From assembly GCF_014650715.1 (NCBI RefSeq), contig NZ_BMVM01000002.1:310001-374000 (forward strand): 64,000 bases of DNA. The letters run 5' to 3'. The notes beneath the pieces are model-generated. The model saw nothing but the letters and a program-made list of their open reading frames with translations. It was not told the origin of the DNA and ran no database searches. A program made the position numbers and the translations under genes. This DNA comes from Streptomyces bluensis. GTDB taxonomy: Bacteria; Actinomycetota; Actinomycetes; Streptomycetales; Streptomycetaceae. The first letter of the stretch is position 1; every line of letters begins with the position of its first letter. Positions 53,628 to 62,077 of this stretch are shown piece after piece.

Positions 53628-55053
53628 CCGGCCGCGACGGTCGCTCTCGGCACGCGTCCGCATCCTGCTCTGGCTGCTGCTCATGATGGCCGTCGCCCTC
53701 GGCTCGGTGGCGGCCACGACGCGGTCGATACTGCTGCGGGACGTCGAGCACCGGGTGAGCGGGCTGCTCGCCCAGGAGGCCGGTGAGTTCGCCAACTTCG
53801 AGGAGCGGGGCCTCGACCCGGAGACCGGCCGGCCGTTCACGGATCCGGGGCGGCTGCTGTACGTCTTCCTGGAGCGGCAGTACGCCGACCCGGAGGAGGA
53901 GCTGATCGGGCTGGTGGGCCGGGACGGCCGTGGTCCCGCGCAGATCATCCAGCCGCCCCACGACATCCCGGTCGCCGTGCCCCTGCACCAGGACGCCGAC
54001 GCCCGGCGCCGTATCTACGACTCGCCCGACTCCACCGGCGTCCTGCACCGGGCGGCGGGCGAGATCCGCTGGGCCAAGGTCGCCGTCGCCCGGCATGGCA
54101 GCGAACCGGACGCCGCGTTCGTCGTCGCCTTCCACCCGGGAGGCGAACAGGAGGGCGTGGACGAGGTGTTCCGCATACTGCTCGCCATCTCCGGGGTGGC
54201 GCTGGTGCTGACGACCGGGATCGGGTGGGTGGTCGCCGGGCGGATCCTGCAGCCCGTACGGCTGGTGCGTGCCGCGGCGGCACAGCTCACCGAGCAGGAC
54301 CTCACCCGCCGTATCCCGGTGCGCGGACGGGACGACGTGGCCGCGCTCGCCGAGACGTTCAACGCCATGCTCGACCGGCTGGAGCGCGCCTTCGCCGCCC
54401 AGCGGGAGTTCGTCGACGACGCCGGTCACGAGCTGCGCACCCCCATCACCATCGTGCGCGGCCATCTGGAGCTGATGGGCGACGACCCCGCCGAGCGGGA
54501 GGAGACCGTCCGCCTCGTCACCGACGAACTCGACCGGATGAGCCGCATCGTCGAGGACCTGCTGCTGCTCGCCAAGGCCGAGCGGCCCGACTTCGTCACC
54601 CCGGAGCCGGTCCAGCTCGCCGAACTGACCGCCGATGTCTACGTCAAGGCCCGCACCCTCGGCGAGCGCGACTGGCAGCTCGACGAAGTCGCCGACCGGG
54701 AGGTGGAGCTGGACCCCCAGCGGATCACCCAGGCGATGGTCCAGCTCGCGCAGAACGCCGTGCAGCACACCACGGCCGGCCAGACCATCCGCATCGGCTC
54801 CCGCGCCGACGGCTCGTGCGTCGAGTTGTACGTCGTGGACTGTGGGCCCGGCGTCCAGCCGCAGGACGCCCGGGTCATCTTCGAGCGGTTCCGGCGCGGG
54901 ACCGCCCGGCGCGGCGCCCGGGGCTCGGGGGCCGGGCTCGGGCTGTCGATCGTGCGGGCGATCGCGGAGGCCCACGGCGGCCGGGTCCGTCTGCACGACA
55001 CGGAGGGCGGCGGCGCCACCTTCGTCCTGAGTCTGGAGGAAGCACGCCCGTGA
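53587..55053 (+). CDS. Sensor histidine kinase of the glycerate-kinase module
   Basis: A 488-residue kinase. A membrane helix (RILLWLLLMMAVALGSVAAT), an extracytoplasmic domain of about 130 residues, a second helix (ILLAISGVALVLTTGIGWVVAG) and a HAMP follow. The phospho-acceptor is His in FVDDAGHELRTPITIVRGHLEL; the ATPase has AQNAVQHT (N), VVDCGPGV (G1) and GSGAGLGLSIV (G2). The start is one of three close ATGs near 53587. The stop overlaps the regulator start by four bases. The extracytoplasmic domain presumably sees a substrate of the permease downstream (inference). Confidence 0.9.
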   Translation: MMTMTTTGPATTDDRPRRSLSARVRILLWLLLMMAVALGSVAATTRSILLRDVEHRVSGLLAQEAGEFANFEERGLDPETGRPFTDPGRLLYVFLERQYADPEEELIGLVGRDGRGPAQIIQPPHDIPVAVPLHQDADARRRIYDSPDSTGVLHRAAGEIRWAKVAVARHGSEPDAAFVVAFHPGGEQEGVDEVFRILLAISGVALVLTTGIGWVVAGRILQPVRLVRAAAAQLTEQDLTRRIPVRGRDDVAALAETFNAMLDRLERAFAAQREFVDDAGHELRTPITIVRGHLELMGDDPAEREETVRLVTDELDRMSRIVEDLLLLAKAERPDFVTPEPVQLAELTADVYVKARTLGERDWQLDEVADREVELDPQRITQAMVQLAQNAVQHTTAGQTIRIGSRADGSCVELYVVDCGPGVQPQDARVIFERFRRGTARRGARGSGAGLGLSIVRAIAEAHGGRVRLHDTEGGGATFVLSLEEARP

Positions 55054-55712
55054 ACCGCATTCTGATCGTCGAGGACGAGGAACGCATCGCCGCCTTCGTG
55101 GAGAAGGGCCTGCGCGCGGGCGGGTTCACGACCACCGTGGTCGGCGACGGTGAGGCCGCGTACGAGTACGCGCTGACCGGCGGCTTCGACCTGGTCGTCC
55201 TCGACATCGGGCTGCCCGGCCGGGACGGCTTCACGGTCCTGCGCGAACTGCGGGAGGCCCGGGTGACCATCCCCGTGATCGTGCTGACGGCGCGGGACTC
55301 CGTACGGGACACCGTGGCCGGTCTGGAGGGCGGCGCCGACGACTGGATGACCAAGCCGTTCCGCTTCGAGGAACTCCTCGCGCGGGTGCGTCTGCGGTTG
55401 CGTACGGCGGCACGCGCGCCCGAGGTGACGGTGCTGCGGTCCGGTTCGCTGAGCCTGGACCTGCGGACGCGGCGGGCGCGGTCCGGGGAGCGGACGGTCG
55501 ATCTGACGGCCCGCGAGTTCGTGCTCCTGGAGCTGTTCCTGAGGCATCCCGGACAGGTGCTGTCCCGGGAGCAGATCCTGTCGCACGTGTGGGGCTACGA
55601 CTTCGATCCCGGCTCCAACATCGTGGACGTCTACGTGCGCGCCCTGCGGAAGAAGCTGGGCTCGGAGCAGGTGGAGACGGTTCGCGGGATGGGGTACCGG
55701 TTGCCGGCGTAA
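55050..55712 (+). CDS. OmpR/PhoB-family response regulator
   Basis: A 220-residue regulator. The receiver (residues 1-118) has ILIVEDEERIAAFVEKGL, the phospho-Asp in LVVLDIGLPGRDG and Lys in DDWMTKPFRFEEL. The winged helix at the C-terminus has LTAREFVLLELFLRHPGQVLSREQILSHVWGYDFDPGSNIVDVYVRALRKKLG. Such proteins bind direct repeats spaced by about one DNA turn, just as the 10-bp RTGAR array 28 bp after its stop. It starts with GTG at 55050 behind GAGGAAGC. Confidence 0.93.
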   Translation: MNRILIVEDEERIAAFVEKGLRAGGFTTTVVGDGEAAYEYALTGGFDLVVLDIGLPGRDGFTVLRELREARVTIPVIVLTARDSVRDTVAGLEGGADDWMTKPFRFEELLARVRLRLRTAARAPEVTVLRSGSLSLDLRTRRARSGERTVDLTAREFVLLELFLRHPGQVLSREQILSHVWGYDFDPGSNIVDVYVRALRKKLGSEQVETVRGMGYRLPA

Positions 55713-55740
55713 CCGGTGAACGCCCGCGCGCATTTTCCGA

Positions 55741-55833
55741 TTTGCATGAGGCTGTGTGAGTTTGTATGAGGTCGCATGAGGTTGCGTGACATGGCGTGAA
55801 GTTTCCTTCATCTGCGACTCATCGACGGCTCAC
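55741..55833 (+). promoter_or_regulatory. Array of nine RTGAR sites before the SLC13 gene
   Basis: Positions 55741-55800 are six consecutive 10-bp blocks, each ending in RTGAG, RTGAC or RTGAA (ATGAG, GTGAG, ATGAG, ATGAG, GTGAC, GTGAA at 55746, 55756, 55766, 55776, 55786, 55796). Beyond them TTCAT (55807), CTCAT (55818) and CTCAC (55829) are the same site on the minus strand at 11-bp spacing. The period of one turn and the response regulator next door make this a binding array; the permease gene starts at 55857. Confidence 0.65.
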
Positions 55834-55856
55834 GGCCCGGCAGGACCCTCGATGAC

Positions 55857-57272
55857 GTGACCCTGAACCTCCGTATGACCGTGGCCCTGTGTGTGGCGAT
55901 GTCCCTGTGCGCGCTGCTCGTGGTCCCCGGCAACTTCTCCGGCCTCGGCGGTGACGCCCGTTTCACGCTCGCGGTCTTCGCCCTGGCCACCTGCGCCTGG
56001 ATCGCCACGCCGATCGACGACACGTACATCGCGCTGGGCGCCGGGCTCGCGCTGACGGTCACCGGGGTGATCAGCAGTGACACGCTCTTCGGCACCCTGG
56101 GCGACTCGACCGTGTGGCTGCTGATCTGCGCGTTCGTACTGGCGGCGGCGGTGAGCCGGACGGGTCTGGCGGGGCGGGCGGCGGTGTTCCTGGTGGGCGG
56201 TGCGCGCACCGTACGGCAGCTGACGCACCTGACGACGGCCGCGCTCGTGGTCACGGCGTTCGCCGTGCCCGCCACCTCGGGCCGCGCGGCGCTCGCGCTG
56301 CCGGTGTTCCTCGCCCTCGCCAAGGCGCTGAGCGACCGGAAACGACTGGTCGTGATGCTGGCGTTGCTGTTTCCGACCGTGATCCTTCTGTCGGCGGTGG
56401 CGACCCTGATCGGGGCGGGTGCGCATCTGATCACGGTGTCGGTGCTGTGGGAGGCGACCGGTGACCGGATCGGCTTCACGGAGTGGCTGCTGCTCGGCCT
56501 GCCGCTGGCCGTGGTGTCCTCCCATCTGGCGGCCGAGGCCGTCCTGCTGACGACCACCCGGCGCGCGGACCGCCGAGGTCCCGTGCACATCACCGCCGAG
56601 CAGATCCAGCAGCACAGCGACCGCCCGGTCACCGGCCCCTGGTCGCAGGCCGAGTCCCGGTGCGCGCTGCTGCTCGCCACGGTCGTCGTCCTGTGGTGCG
56701 CCGAGCCGCTCCACCGGGTGCCGCCCGCGGTCGTGGCCCTGATAGGCGCGGTCGTCGCGTCCTCGCCGGCCCTGGGCACCGTACGGCTGAAGGACGCGCT
56801 GAAGACGGTGCCCTGGTCGTTGCTGCTGTTCATGGCCGCGACGATGGCGATGGGCGTCGCCCTGGCCGACTCGGGCGCGGCGAAGTGGCTGGTCTCCGGC
56901 CTCCCCGGGGGTGTGTCGCCGGCCGTGTTCCTGATCGTGGTGATCGTGGTCAGCACGGCGGCGCACCTGGTCCTGCAGTCCCGTTCGGCGCGCTCGTCGG
57001 TGCTGGTTCCGCTGGTGGTGGCGGCGGCCGTGGGCGCCGGGGTCAATCCGGTCGCGGCCGCCCTCGCCTCCACCGCGGCGGCGGGCTTCTGTCACACGCT
57101 CCCCGCCTCCGCGAAACCGGTCACGCTCTTCGCCGAGATCCCCGGGACGCCCACGTACACCCCGCGCGACCTGCTGCGTCTGTCCGCCGTCCTGGCGCCG
57201 CTGACCGCCGCCCTCGTCCTGCTCTTCGCCGTAGCGGTGTGGCCGCTGCTCGGCGTGCCCCTGACCCGCTAG
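55857..57272 (+). CDS. SLC13 (DASS)-family permease
   Basis: A 471-residue membrane protein with 11-12 helices, of the divalent anion:sodium symporter type. Two pseudo-repeats each have a short loop: PATSGRAALALPVF near residue 140 and VLQSRSARSSVLVPLVV near 375. SLC13 proteins carry dicarboxylates, sulfate or similar anions. Being 11 bp from a glycerate kinase gene, it most likely imports a carboxylate such as glycerate. The GTG at 55857 is 24 bp past the last RTGAR site; an ATG six codons in is an option. Confidence 0.85.
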   Translation: MTLNLRMTVALCVAMSLCALLVVPGNFSGLGGDARFTLAVFALATCAWIATPIDDTYIALGAGLALTVTGVISSDTLFGTLGDSTVWLLICAFVLAAAVSRTGLAGRAAVFLVGGARTVRQLTHLTTAALVVTAFAVPATSGRAALALPVFLALAKALSDRKRLVVMLALLFPTVILLSAVATLIGAGAHLITVSVLWEATGDRIGFTEWLLLGLPLAVVSSHLAAEAVLLTTTRRADRRGPVHITAEQIQQHSDRPVTGPWSQAESRCALLLATVVVLWCAEPLHRVPPAVVALIGAVVASSPALGTVRLKDALKTVPWSLLLFMAATMAMGVALADSGAAKWLVSGLPGGVSPAVFLIVVIVVSTAAHLVLQSRSARSSVLVPLVVAAAVGAGVNPVAAALASTAAAGFCHTLPASAKPVTLFAEIPGTPTYTPRDLLRLSAVLAPLTAALVLLFAVAVWPLLGVPLTR

Positions 57273-57283
57273 GAGGTCGTCCC

Positions 57284-58513
57284 ATGCTCAGCCGTATCGC
57301 CGTGGCCCCCAGCGGCTTCAAGGAGTCCCTGTCGGCCCAGGCCGCCGCCGACGCCATCGCGGCGGGTGTCCGCCGGGTGGTGCCCGAGGCCCGGATCGAC
57401 CTCATCCCCCTGGTGGACGGCGGCGAGGGCACGGCCGCCGCGCTGGCCGCCTCGACCGGGGGCCGGCTGGTCGCCCTGCCCGCCACGGGCCCGCTCGGTG
57501 AGCCCGTCGGCACCCACTTCGCGCTGCTCGGCTCCCGGGACACGGCGGTCGTCGAGATGGCGGCGGTCGCGGGCCTCTCCCTCGTCCCGAACCGTCTCCG
57601 CGACCCGGGCGCCACGACGACGTACGGCGTCGGCGAGCTGATCCGCGCGGCCCTCGACCAGGGCGTACGACGCGTCCTGGTGGGCTGCGGCGACTCCGGT
57701 ACGTCCGACGGGGGCGCGGGCGCCCTCCAGGCGCTCGGAGCCCGCCTGCTCGACGCGGACGGCTTCGAACTCCCCCTCGGCGGCCAGGAATTGATTCGCC
57801 TGCACCACATCGACCCCTCGGGCCTGGACCCGCGCCTCAAGGACGTCGAACTGCTGGTCGCCTGCAACCCGTACAACGTGCTGTGCGGCGAGCGCGGGGT
57901 GGCCCGCGTCTTCGGCCCGCAGAAGGGCGCGACCCCCGCACAGGTGGAGGAGCTGTCGGCGGGCCTGGACCACTGGGCCTACGTACTGACCCGCGACCTG
58001 GCCCCGGGCGGCACCGACCTGTACGGCGGCCCCGGCACCGGAGCCTCCGGCGGCCTGGGCGCGGGCCTCGCCGCCCTCGGCGCCCGCCTGCTCCCCCGCT
58101 TCGAGGTGCTGCTGGACCACCTCGACCTGGACGCCCGTCTGGCCCGCGCCGACCTGGTCGTCACCGCCGAGGGCGCACTGGACCACCAGACGCCGCGCGG
58201 CAAGGTCCCGGCCGAGGTGGCCCGCCGCGCCAAGCTGCACGGGCGGCCGGTACTCGCCCTGGCGGGCACGCTCGGCGAGGGCGCGCACGAGGTGCCGGGC
58301 GTGGACGCCTGCCACGGCATCCTGCCCGCCCCGATGGCGCTGGCCGAGGCACTGGTCCGGGCCTCGGAACTCCTCACGGACGCGACGGAGCGCGCCCTGC
58401 GGATGATCCGGCTCGGCACCCGGCTGCCGGCAGGCGCGGCAGGCGCGGCAGGCACTGGGCTACCGGTTCACGCGGAGGTGTCGGGCACGCAACGGCCCTC
58501 CTCCGTACGGTAG
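57284..58513 (+). CDS. Glycerate kinase (GlxK/GarK family)
   Basis: A 409-residue kinase that phosphorylates glycerate for entry into glycolysis. Family motifs: AVAPSGFKESLSAQAAADAI, LVDGGEGTAAAL, GCGDSGTSDGGAGALQALG, VACNPYNVLCGERGVARVFGPQKGA, GASGGLGAGLAALG and LVVTAEGALDHQTPRGKVP. The ATG at 57284 has AGGAGG (57271-57276), which overlaps the permease stop, so the two are one operon. The last 15 residues overlap the 3' end of the convergent PLP-enzyme gene by 46 bp. Confidence 0.93.
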   Translation: MLSRIAVAPSGFKESLSAQAAADAIAAGVRRVVPEARIDLIPLVDGGEGTAAALAASTGGRLVALPATGPLGEPVGTHFALLGSRDTAVVEMAAVAGLSLVPNRLRDPGATTTYGVGELIRAALDQGVRRVLVGCGDSGTSDGGAGALQALGARLLDADGFELPLGGQELIRLHHIDPSGLDPRLKDVELLVACNPYNVLCGERGVARVFGPQKGATPAQVEELSAGLDHWAYVLTRDLAPGGTDLYGGPGTGASGGLGAGLAALGARLLPRFEVLLDHLDLDARLARADLVVTAEGALDHQTPRGKVPAEVARRAKLHGRPVLALAGTLGEGAHEVPGVDACHGILPAPMALAEALVRASELLTDATERALRMIRLGTRLPAGAAGAAGTGLPVHAEVSGTQRPSSVR

Positions 58514-59865
58514 TTCCACTGGGCGCCGTCCCGGACGAGTTCCTTGACGGCGCCCAGGAAACGCTCGATGTGCTCGTCCGGCGTTCCGGCTCCGAAGCTC
58601 ACCCGGATCGCGTTCAGGGACTTCTCGCCGGGCGCGGCCTCGGGGGCGCCGCACTCGCCCTGGGCTTCCGGGTCACTGCCGAGGAGCGTCCGCACCAGCG
58701 GGTGGGCGCAGAACAGCCCGTCCCGTACGCCGATGCCGTACTCGGCGGAGAGGGCGGCCGCGAAGTGCGAGCTGTTCCACCCGTCGACGACGAAGGAGAG
58801 GACGCCGACACGCGGGGCGTCGTCCCCGAAGAGGGACAGGACGCGCACCTGGGGCACCTCGGCGAGGCCCGCGCGGACGGTGTCGATCAGGTACTGCTCG
58901 CGGGCGACCAGCGTGTCGAACCCGGCCTCGGTGAGGGCCTTGCAGGCGGAGGCGATGGAGTAGGCGCCGATGACGTTCGGGGACCCGGCCTCGTGGCGGG
59001 CCGCGCTGACGTGCCACTCCACGTCCACTCCCCCGTCCGTACGCCGGGAGACCTTCCGGCTCGCGCCCCCGCCCGCGAGGTACGGCTCGGCCTCGGTCAG
59101 CCAGTCGGCGCGCCCGGCGAGGACGCCGGAGCCGAAGGGCGCGTACAGCTTGTGCCCGGAGAAGGCGACCCAGTCGACGTCCAACTCCCGTACGGACACG
59201 GGGTGGTGGGGCGCGAGCTGGGCTGCGTCGAGGACGATGCGGGCGCCGTGGGCGTGCGCGGCGGCGGCCAGTTCGCGGACGGGCCACAGCTCGCCGGTGA
59301 CGTTCGAGGCGCCGGTCACGCAGACGAGGGCGGGTCCGTGGGGGTCGCGGCCGGCGAGGGCGCGCTCGACGGTGGCGACGGCCTCTTCCGGGGTGCGGGG
59401 GGCGTTGAGGTAGGTGACGTGGGCGTCCCGCCAGGGCAGCAGCGAGGCGTGGTGCTCGGTCTCGAACACGAAGACCTGGCAGTCGGCGGGGAGCGCGGCG
59501 GCGAGGAGGTTGAGCGAGTCGGTGGTGGAGCGGGTGAAGACGACCTGGTCGTCGCCGCGGCAGTCGAGGAACTCGGCGACGGTGGTGCGGGCGTTCTCGA
59601 AGAGATCGGTGGACAGCTGGGACAGGTACCCGGCACCGCGGTGCACGCTGCCGTAGTACGGCGCGTACGCGGCCACGTCGTCCCAGACGCGCTGTAGGGC
59701 CGGGGCGCTGGCGGCGTAGTCCAGCGCGGCGTACGTCACTTCGCCGCCCGTCACGAGCGGGACGGTGACGTCCCGTCCCAGTACGGGCAGCGGGGCGCAA
59801 ACGGGCTGGTCGGCGGCGGGGGTGGAGGCGGAGGACGACGTGGCGGCGGGGGTGGAGAGGGACAT
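58468..59865 (-). CDS. Class V PLP aminotransferase, cysteine-desulfurase-like
   Basis: A 465-residue PLP enzyme. The PLP lysine is in VAFSGHKLYAPFGSGVL, the cofactor contacts in FTRSTTDSLNLLAAAL, HHASLLPW and IVLDAAQLAPHH. The fold is the cysteine desulfurase/class V group. A disulfide-like CR-catalytic loop, as in IscS, is not obvious, so the reaction (Cys desulfurase, Cys/Sec lyase or a related aminotransferase) is open. The SAM-IV riboswitch upstream shows it belongs to sulfur/methionine metabolism. ATG 59865 has GGGAG seven bases upstream. Confidence 0.85.
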   Translation of the reverse strand: MSLSTPAATSSSASTPAADQPVCAPLPVLGRDVTVPLVTGGEVTYAALDYAASAPALQRVWDDVAAYAPYYGSVHRGAGYLSQLSTDLFENARTTVAEFLDCRGDDQVVFTRSTTDSLNLLAAALPADCQVFVFETEHHASLLPWRDAHVTYLNAPRTPEEAVATVERALAGRDPHGPALVCVTGASNVTGELWPVRELAAAAHAHGARIVLDAAQLAPHHPVSVRELDVDWVAFSGHKLYAPFGSGVLAGRADWLTEAEPYLAGGGASRKVSRRTDGGVDVEWHVSAARHEAGSPNVIGAYSIASACKALTEAGFDTLVAREQYLIDTVRAGLAEVPQVRVLSLFGDDAPRVGVLSFVVDGWNSSHFAAALSAEYGIGVRDGLFCAHPLVRTLLGSDPEAQGECGAPEAAPGEKSLNAIRVSFGAGTPDEHIERFLGAVKELVRDGAQWNYRTEEGRCVPDTSA

Positions 59866-59894
59866 GGCTGAACTCCCGTGGAGGCAGGCGGAAT

Positions 59895-59949
59895 TCCGAC
59901 CGTGCCGGACGGCGCGACGGGCGCTGGGGTGACCACGGCACGGGTCGGA
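59895..59949 (-). promoter_or_regulatory. Long inverted repeat, likely expression platform of the riboswitch
   Basis: TCCGACCGTGCCG (59895-59907) pairs with CGGCACGGGTCGGA (59936-59949) with one bulged G. It lies between the SAM-IV aptamer and the start codon on the minus strand and could be a terminator or ribosome-site-control hairpin. Confidence 0.45.
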
Positions 59950-60019
59950 TGAAAGAGAGGAAATGCGGAGGCGGGGCTCTGCGGCCCTATCGCATTCGCT
60001 TGCTCACGGAAGGCTCCCT

Positions 60020-60136
60020 GGTCCGCGCTTGCCGCAGACCTCGCTGCCTACGGCCTGGTCTTCACCCGGGGCACCCCGCCACGGACGGAGGGTTGCCGGA
60101 CAGCCGGCCGGGGCCTTGTGACTGTCGCTCATGACC
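60020..60136 (-). ncRNA. SAM-IV riboswitch
   Basis: The minus strand from 60136 reads GGTCATGAGCGACAG, then GGCCCCGGCC, TCCGGCAACCCTCC, GGCGGGGTGCCCCGGGTGA, AGACCAGG, and finally GCGGCAAGCGCGGACC. These match the SAM-IV family conserved blocks in order and spacing, including the pseudoknot-forming GCAAGCGC end. SAM-IV binds S-adenosylmethionine and is found in Streptomyces before sulfur-metabolism genes. It lies 155 nt upstream of the class V PLP enzyme start. Confidence 0.9.
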
Positions 60137-60344
60137 TGCCCAGCATCCTGCCACACGGTCATTCGGGCGCAAGGGGGGTGTCCGGATGGCGGGACGGCAC
60201 GGCCGGTACCGCAGGGTTCTTCCGCCCCCGCCGCCCCTGCCCGTCCCGTCCCTGGGGGCTGCCGCCCCCAGACCCCCGTTGGCGGATGGGGTGGGCGGGT
60301 TCGTGTACGGGTGAGTGGGTGGCTCGTCGGCCTGACGGCCTCGT

Positions 60345-60393
60345 CCTCAAACGCCGGACGGGCTGGATCTTTCAGCCCCTCCGGCGTTTGAGG
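60345..60393. repeat. CCTCAAACGCCGG palindromic repeat
   Basis: Arms 60345-60365 and 60373-60393 pair over 21 bp with a 7-nt loop and one mismatch. It nearly equals the 28471 copy. It lies in the 0.7-kb gene-free gap 60137-60878, which holds GC-rich filler (many CGGGGGCCGGCCCCCG-type hairpins) and no gene. Confidence 0.85.
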
Positions 60394-60540
60394 AGCAGGG
60401 GCCCGGGGGCCGGCCCCCGAAACGGGGCCCGGGGGCCGGGGCGGAGCCCCGAAGAGGGTGCGGGGGCGCAGCCCCGAAACCCGAGGGCCCGGGGGCCAAG
60501 GGGCACAGCCCCCTTGCCCGGGCTGAAGGGAGGCAACCCC

Positions 60541-60745
60541 CTCAGCCGGGGCCAAGGGACGCACCCCCCTCAGCCCGGTTGAAGGGGCGCAGCAGCCCCC
60601 TCAGCCGGGGGCCAAGAAACGCAACCCCCTCAGCCGGAGCCAAGAGACGCACCCCCCTCAGCCCGGTTGAAGGGGCGCAGCAGCCCCCTCAGCCGGGGGC
60701 CAAGAAACGCAACCCCCTCAGCCGGGGCCAAGAGACGCAACCCCT
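60541..60745. repeat. 88-bp tandem repeat
   Basis: Units start at 60541, 60629 and 60717 with CTCAGCCGG(G/A)GCCAAGAGACG; the first two are 88 bp each with few differences and the third is partial. Inside, CTCAGCC and GGGGCGCAGCAGCCCC recur. Non-coding on both strands as far as I can see. Confidence 0.8.
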
Positions 60746-60878
60746 CAGCCGGGCTGACGGAACTCAGCCCCCTCAGCCGGGCTGAAGGGGCACAGCCCCC
60801 TCGGGCGGGGTCGAAGGGGCGGAGCCCCTGGGGGATGGGACGGGTAGGGGCGGCGGGGGCGAGGAAAACCCTGGTCCG

Positions 60879-61943
60879 CTACGCGTTACTCGTCGAGACC
60901 CACCGCTCCAGCACCCGCCTGGCCGCCCCCGAGTCGATCGCCTCCGCGGCCTTCTCCATGGCCGCGCGGATCTGGAGCGCGAGTGGACCATCCCCCGGCT
61001 TCAACGCCACCAGCGCCGCAGCCGAGTTCAGCAGCACAGCGTCCCGTACCGGCCCGGTCTCACCGTTCAGCAGCCGCCGCGCCACATCCGCGTTGTACGA
61101 CGCGTCGCCGCCCCGCAGTGCCTCCACGGGGACCAGTTCGATGCCGACGTCCCGCGGATCGAAGGTCTCCTCCGTCACCTTGCCGTCCCGGACCACCCAC
61201 ACCCGGGACGTCGACGTCGTCGTCAGCTCGTCCAGCCCGTCGTCACCACGGAACACCAGCGAGGAGTTGCCGCGCTCGGCGAAGACACCGGCGACGATGG
61301 GCGCCATGCGCGGATCGGCGACCCCGACCGCCTGCGCCCGCACCTTCGCGGGGTTGGTCAGCGGCCCGAGGACGTTGAACACCGTACGGATACCCAACTG
61401 CCCCCGCGCGGCGCCCACATGGCGCAGCGCCGGATGGAACTTGATCGCGAAGCAGAAGGTGATCCCGGCCTCTTCCGCCACCTCGGCCACCCGCTGCGGG
61501 GTCAGTTCGAGATTGACGCCGAGCTTCTCCAGGACGTCCGAGGCGCCGGATGCGGAGGAGGCGGCACGGTTGCCGTGCTTGACGACCTTCGCACCTGTCC
61601 CCGCGATGACGATCGAAGACATCGTGGAGATGTTCACCGTCTTCGCGCCGTCACCGCCCGTACCGACGATGTCGACGGTCTCGCCGGGCACCTCGATCAC
61701 GTTCGCATGCTCGTACATCGTGCGTACCAGCCCGCCGATCTCCTCGACGGTCTCGCCCTTGGCCCGGAGCGCCACCACGAACCCGGCGATCTGCGCGTCC
61801 GTCGCCTCGCCGCGCATGATCAGATCCATCGCCCAGGCGGTGTCGTCCGCCGTGAGGTCACGCCCGTCCAGCAGTCCGTTCAGCAACGCGGGCCATGAGC
61901 GGCCCGCCGCGGTGTCGCCTCCAGCGGGGGTCACAGCGCTCAT
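60879..61943 (-). CDS. trpD: Anthranilate phosphoribosyltransferase
   Basis: A 354-residue enzyme of tryptophan synthesis, transferring phosphoribosyl from PRPP to anthranilate. PRPP motifs: [23 protein letters not shown] and [27 protein letters not shown], plus [37 protein letters not shown] and [15 protein letters not shown]. The start is ATG 61943, six bases after AGGAG; an upstream ATG (61961) would cover that site. It stands apart from the other trp genes, beside qcrB as in M. tuberculosis. Confidence 0.95.
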   Translation of the reverse strand: MSAVTPAGGDTAAGRSWPALLNGLLDGRDLTADDTAWAMDLIMRGEATDAQIAGFVVALRAKGETVEEIGGLVRTMYEHANVIEVPGETVDIVGTGGDGAKTVNISTMSSIVIAGTGAKVVKHGNRAASSASGASDVLEKLGVNLELTPQRVAEVAEEAGITFCFAIKFHPALRHVGAARGQLGIRTVFNVLGPLTNPAKVRAQAVGVADPRMAPIVAGVFAERGNSSLVFRGDDGLDELTTTSTSRVWVVRDGKVTEETFDPRDVGIELVPVEALRGGDASYNADVARRLLNGETGPVRDAVLLNSAAALVALKPGDGPLALQIRAAMEKAAEAIDSGAARRVLERWVSTSNA

Positions 61944-62014
61944 AAACCGCTCCTGGGTCATGGATCAACAGATCACGAGTCTCAACGGGTCCACCCTATC
62001 CAGCCCCGCGGCAT

Positions 62015-62055
62015 GGCGAAGGGCCCCGTCCGTACAACGGACGGGGCCCTTCGCC
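62015..62055 (-). terminator. 19-bp perfect stem terminator of the qcr operon
   Basis: 62015-62033 is exactly complementary to 62037-62055 with a 3-nt loop. It lies 23 bp past the qcrB stop on the minus strand and before the trpD promoter. It is the strongest hairpin in the window. Confidence 0.9.
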
Positions 62056-62077
62056 TTGCGCGTGGCGGGCGCAGCGA

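Noticed and set aside
60137..60878. Possible small genes in the gap between the SAM-IV element and trpD
   Set aside because: All frames there are translations of palindromes and 88-bp repeats, without ribosome sites.
61944..61961. A longer TrpD start at 61961
   Set aside because: It would include the AGGAG ribosome site that is well placed for the ATG at 61943.
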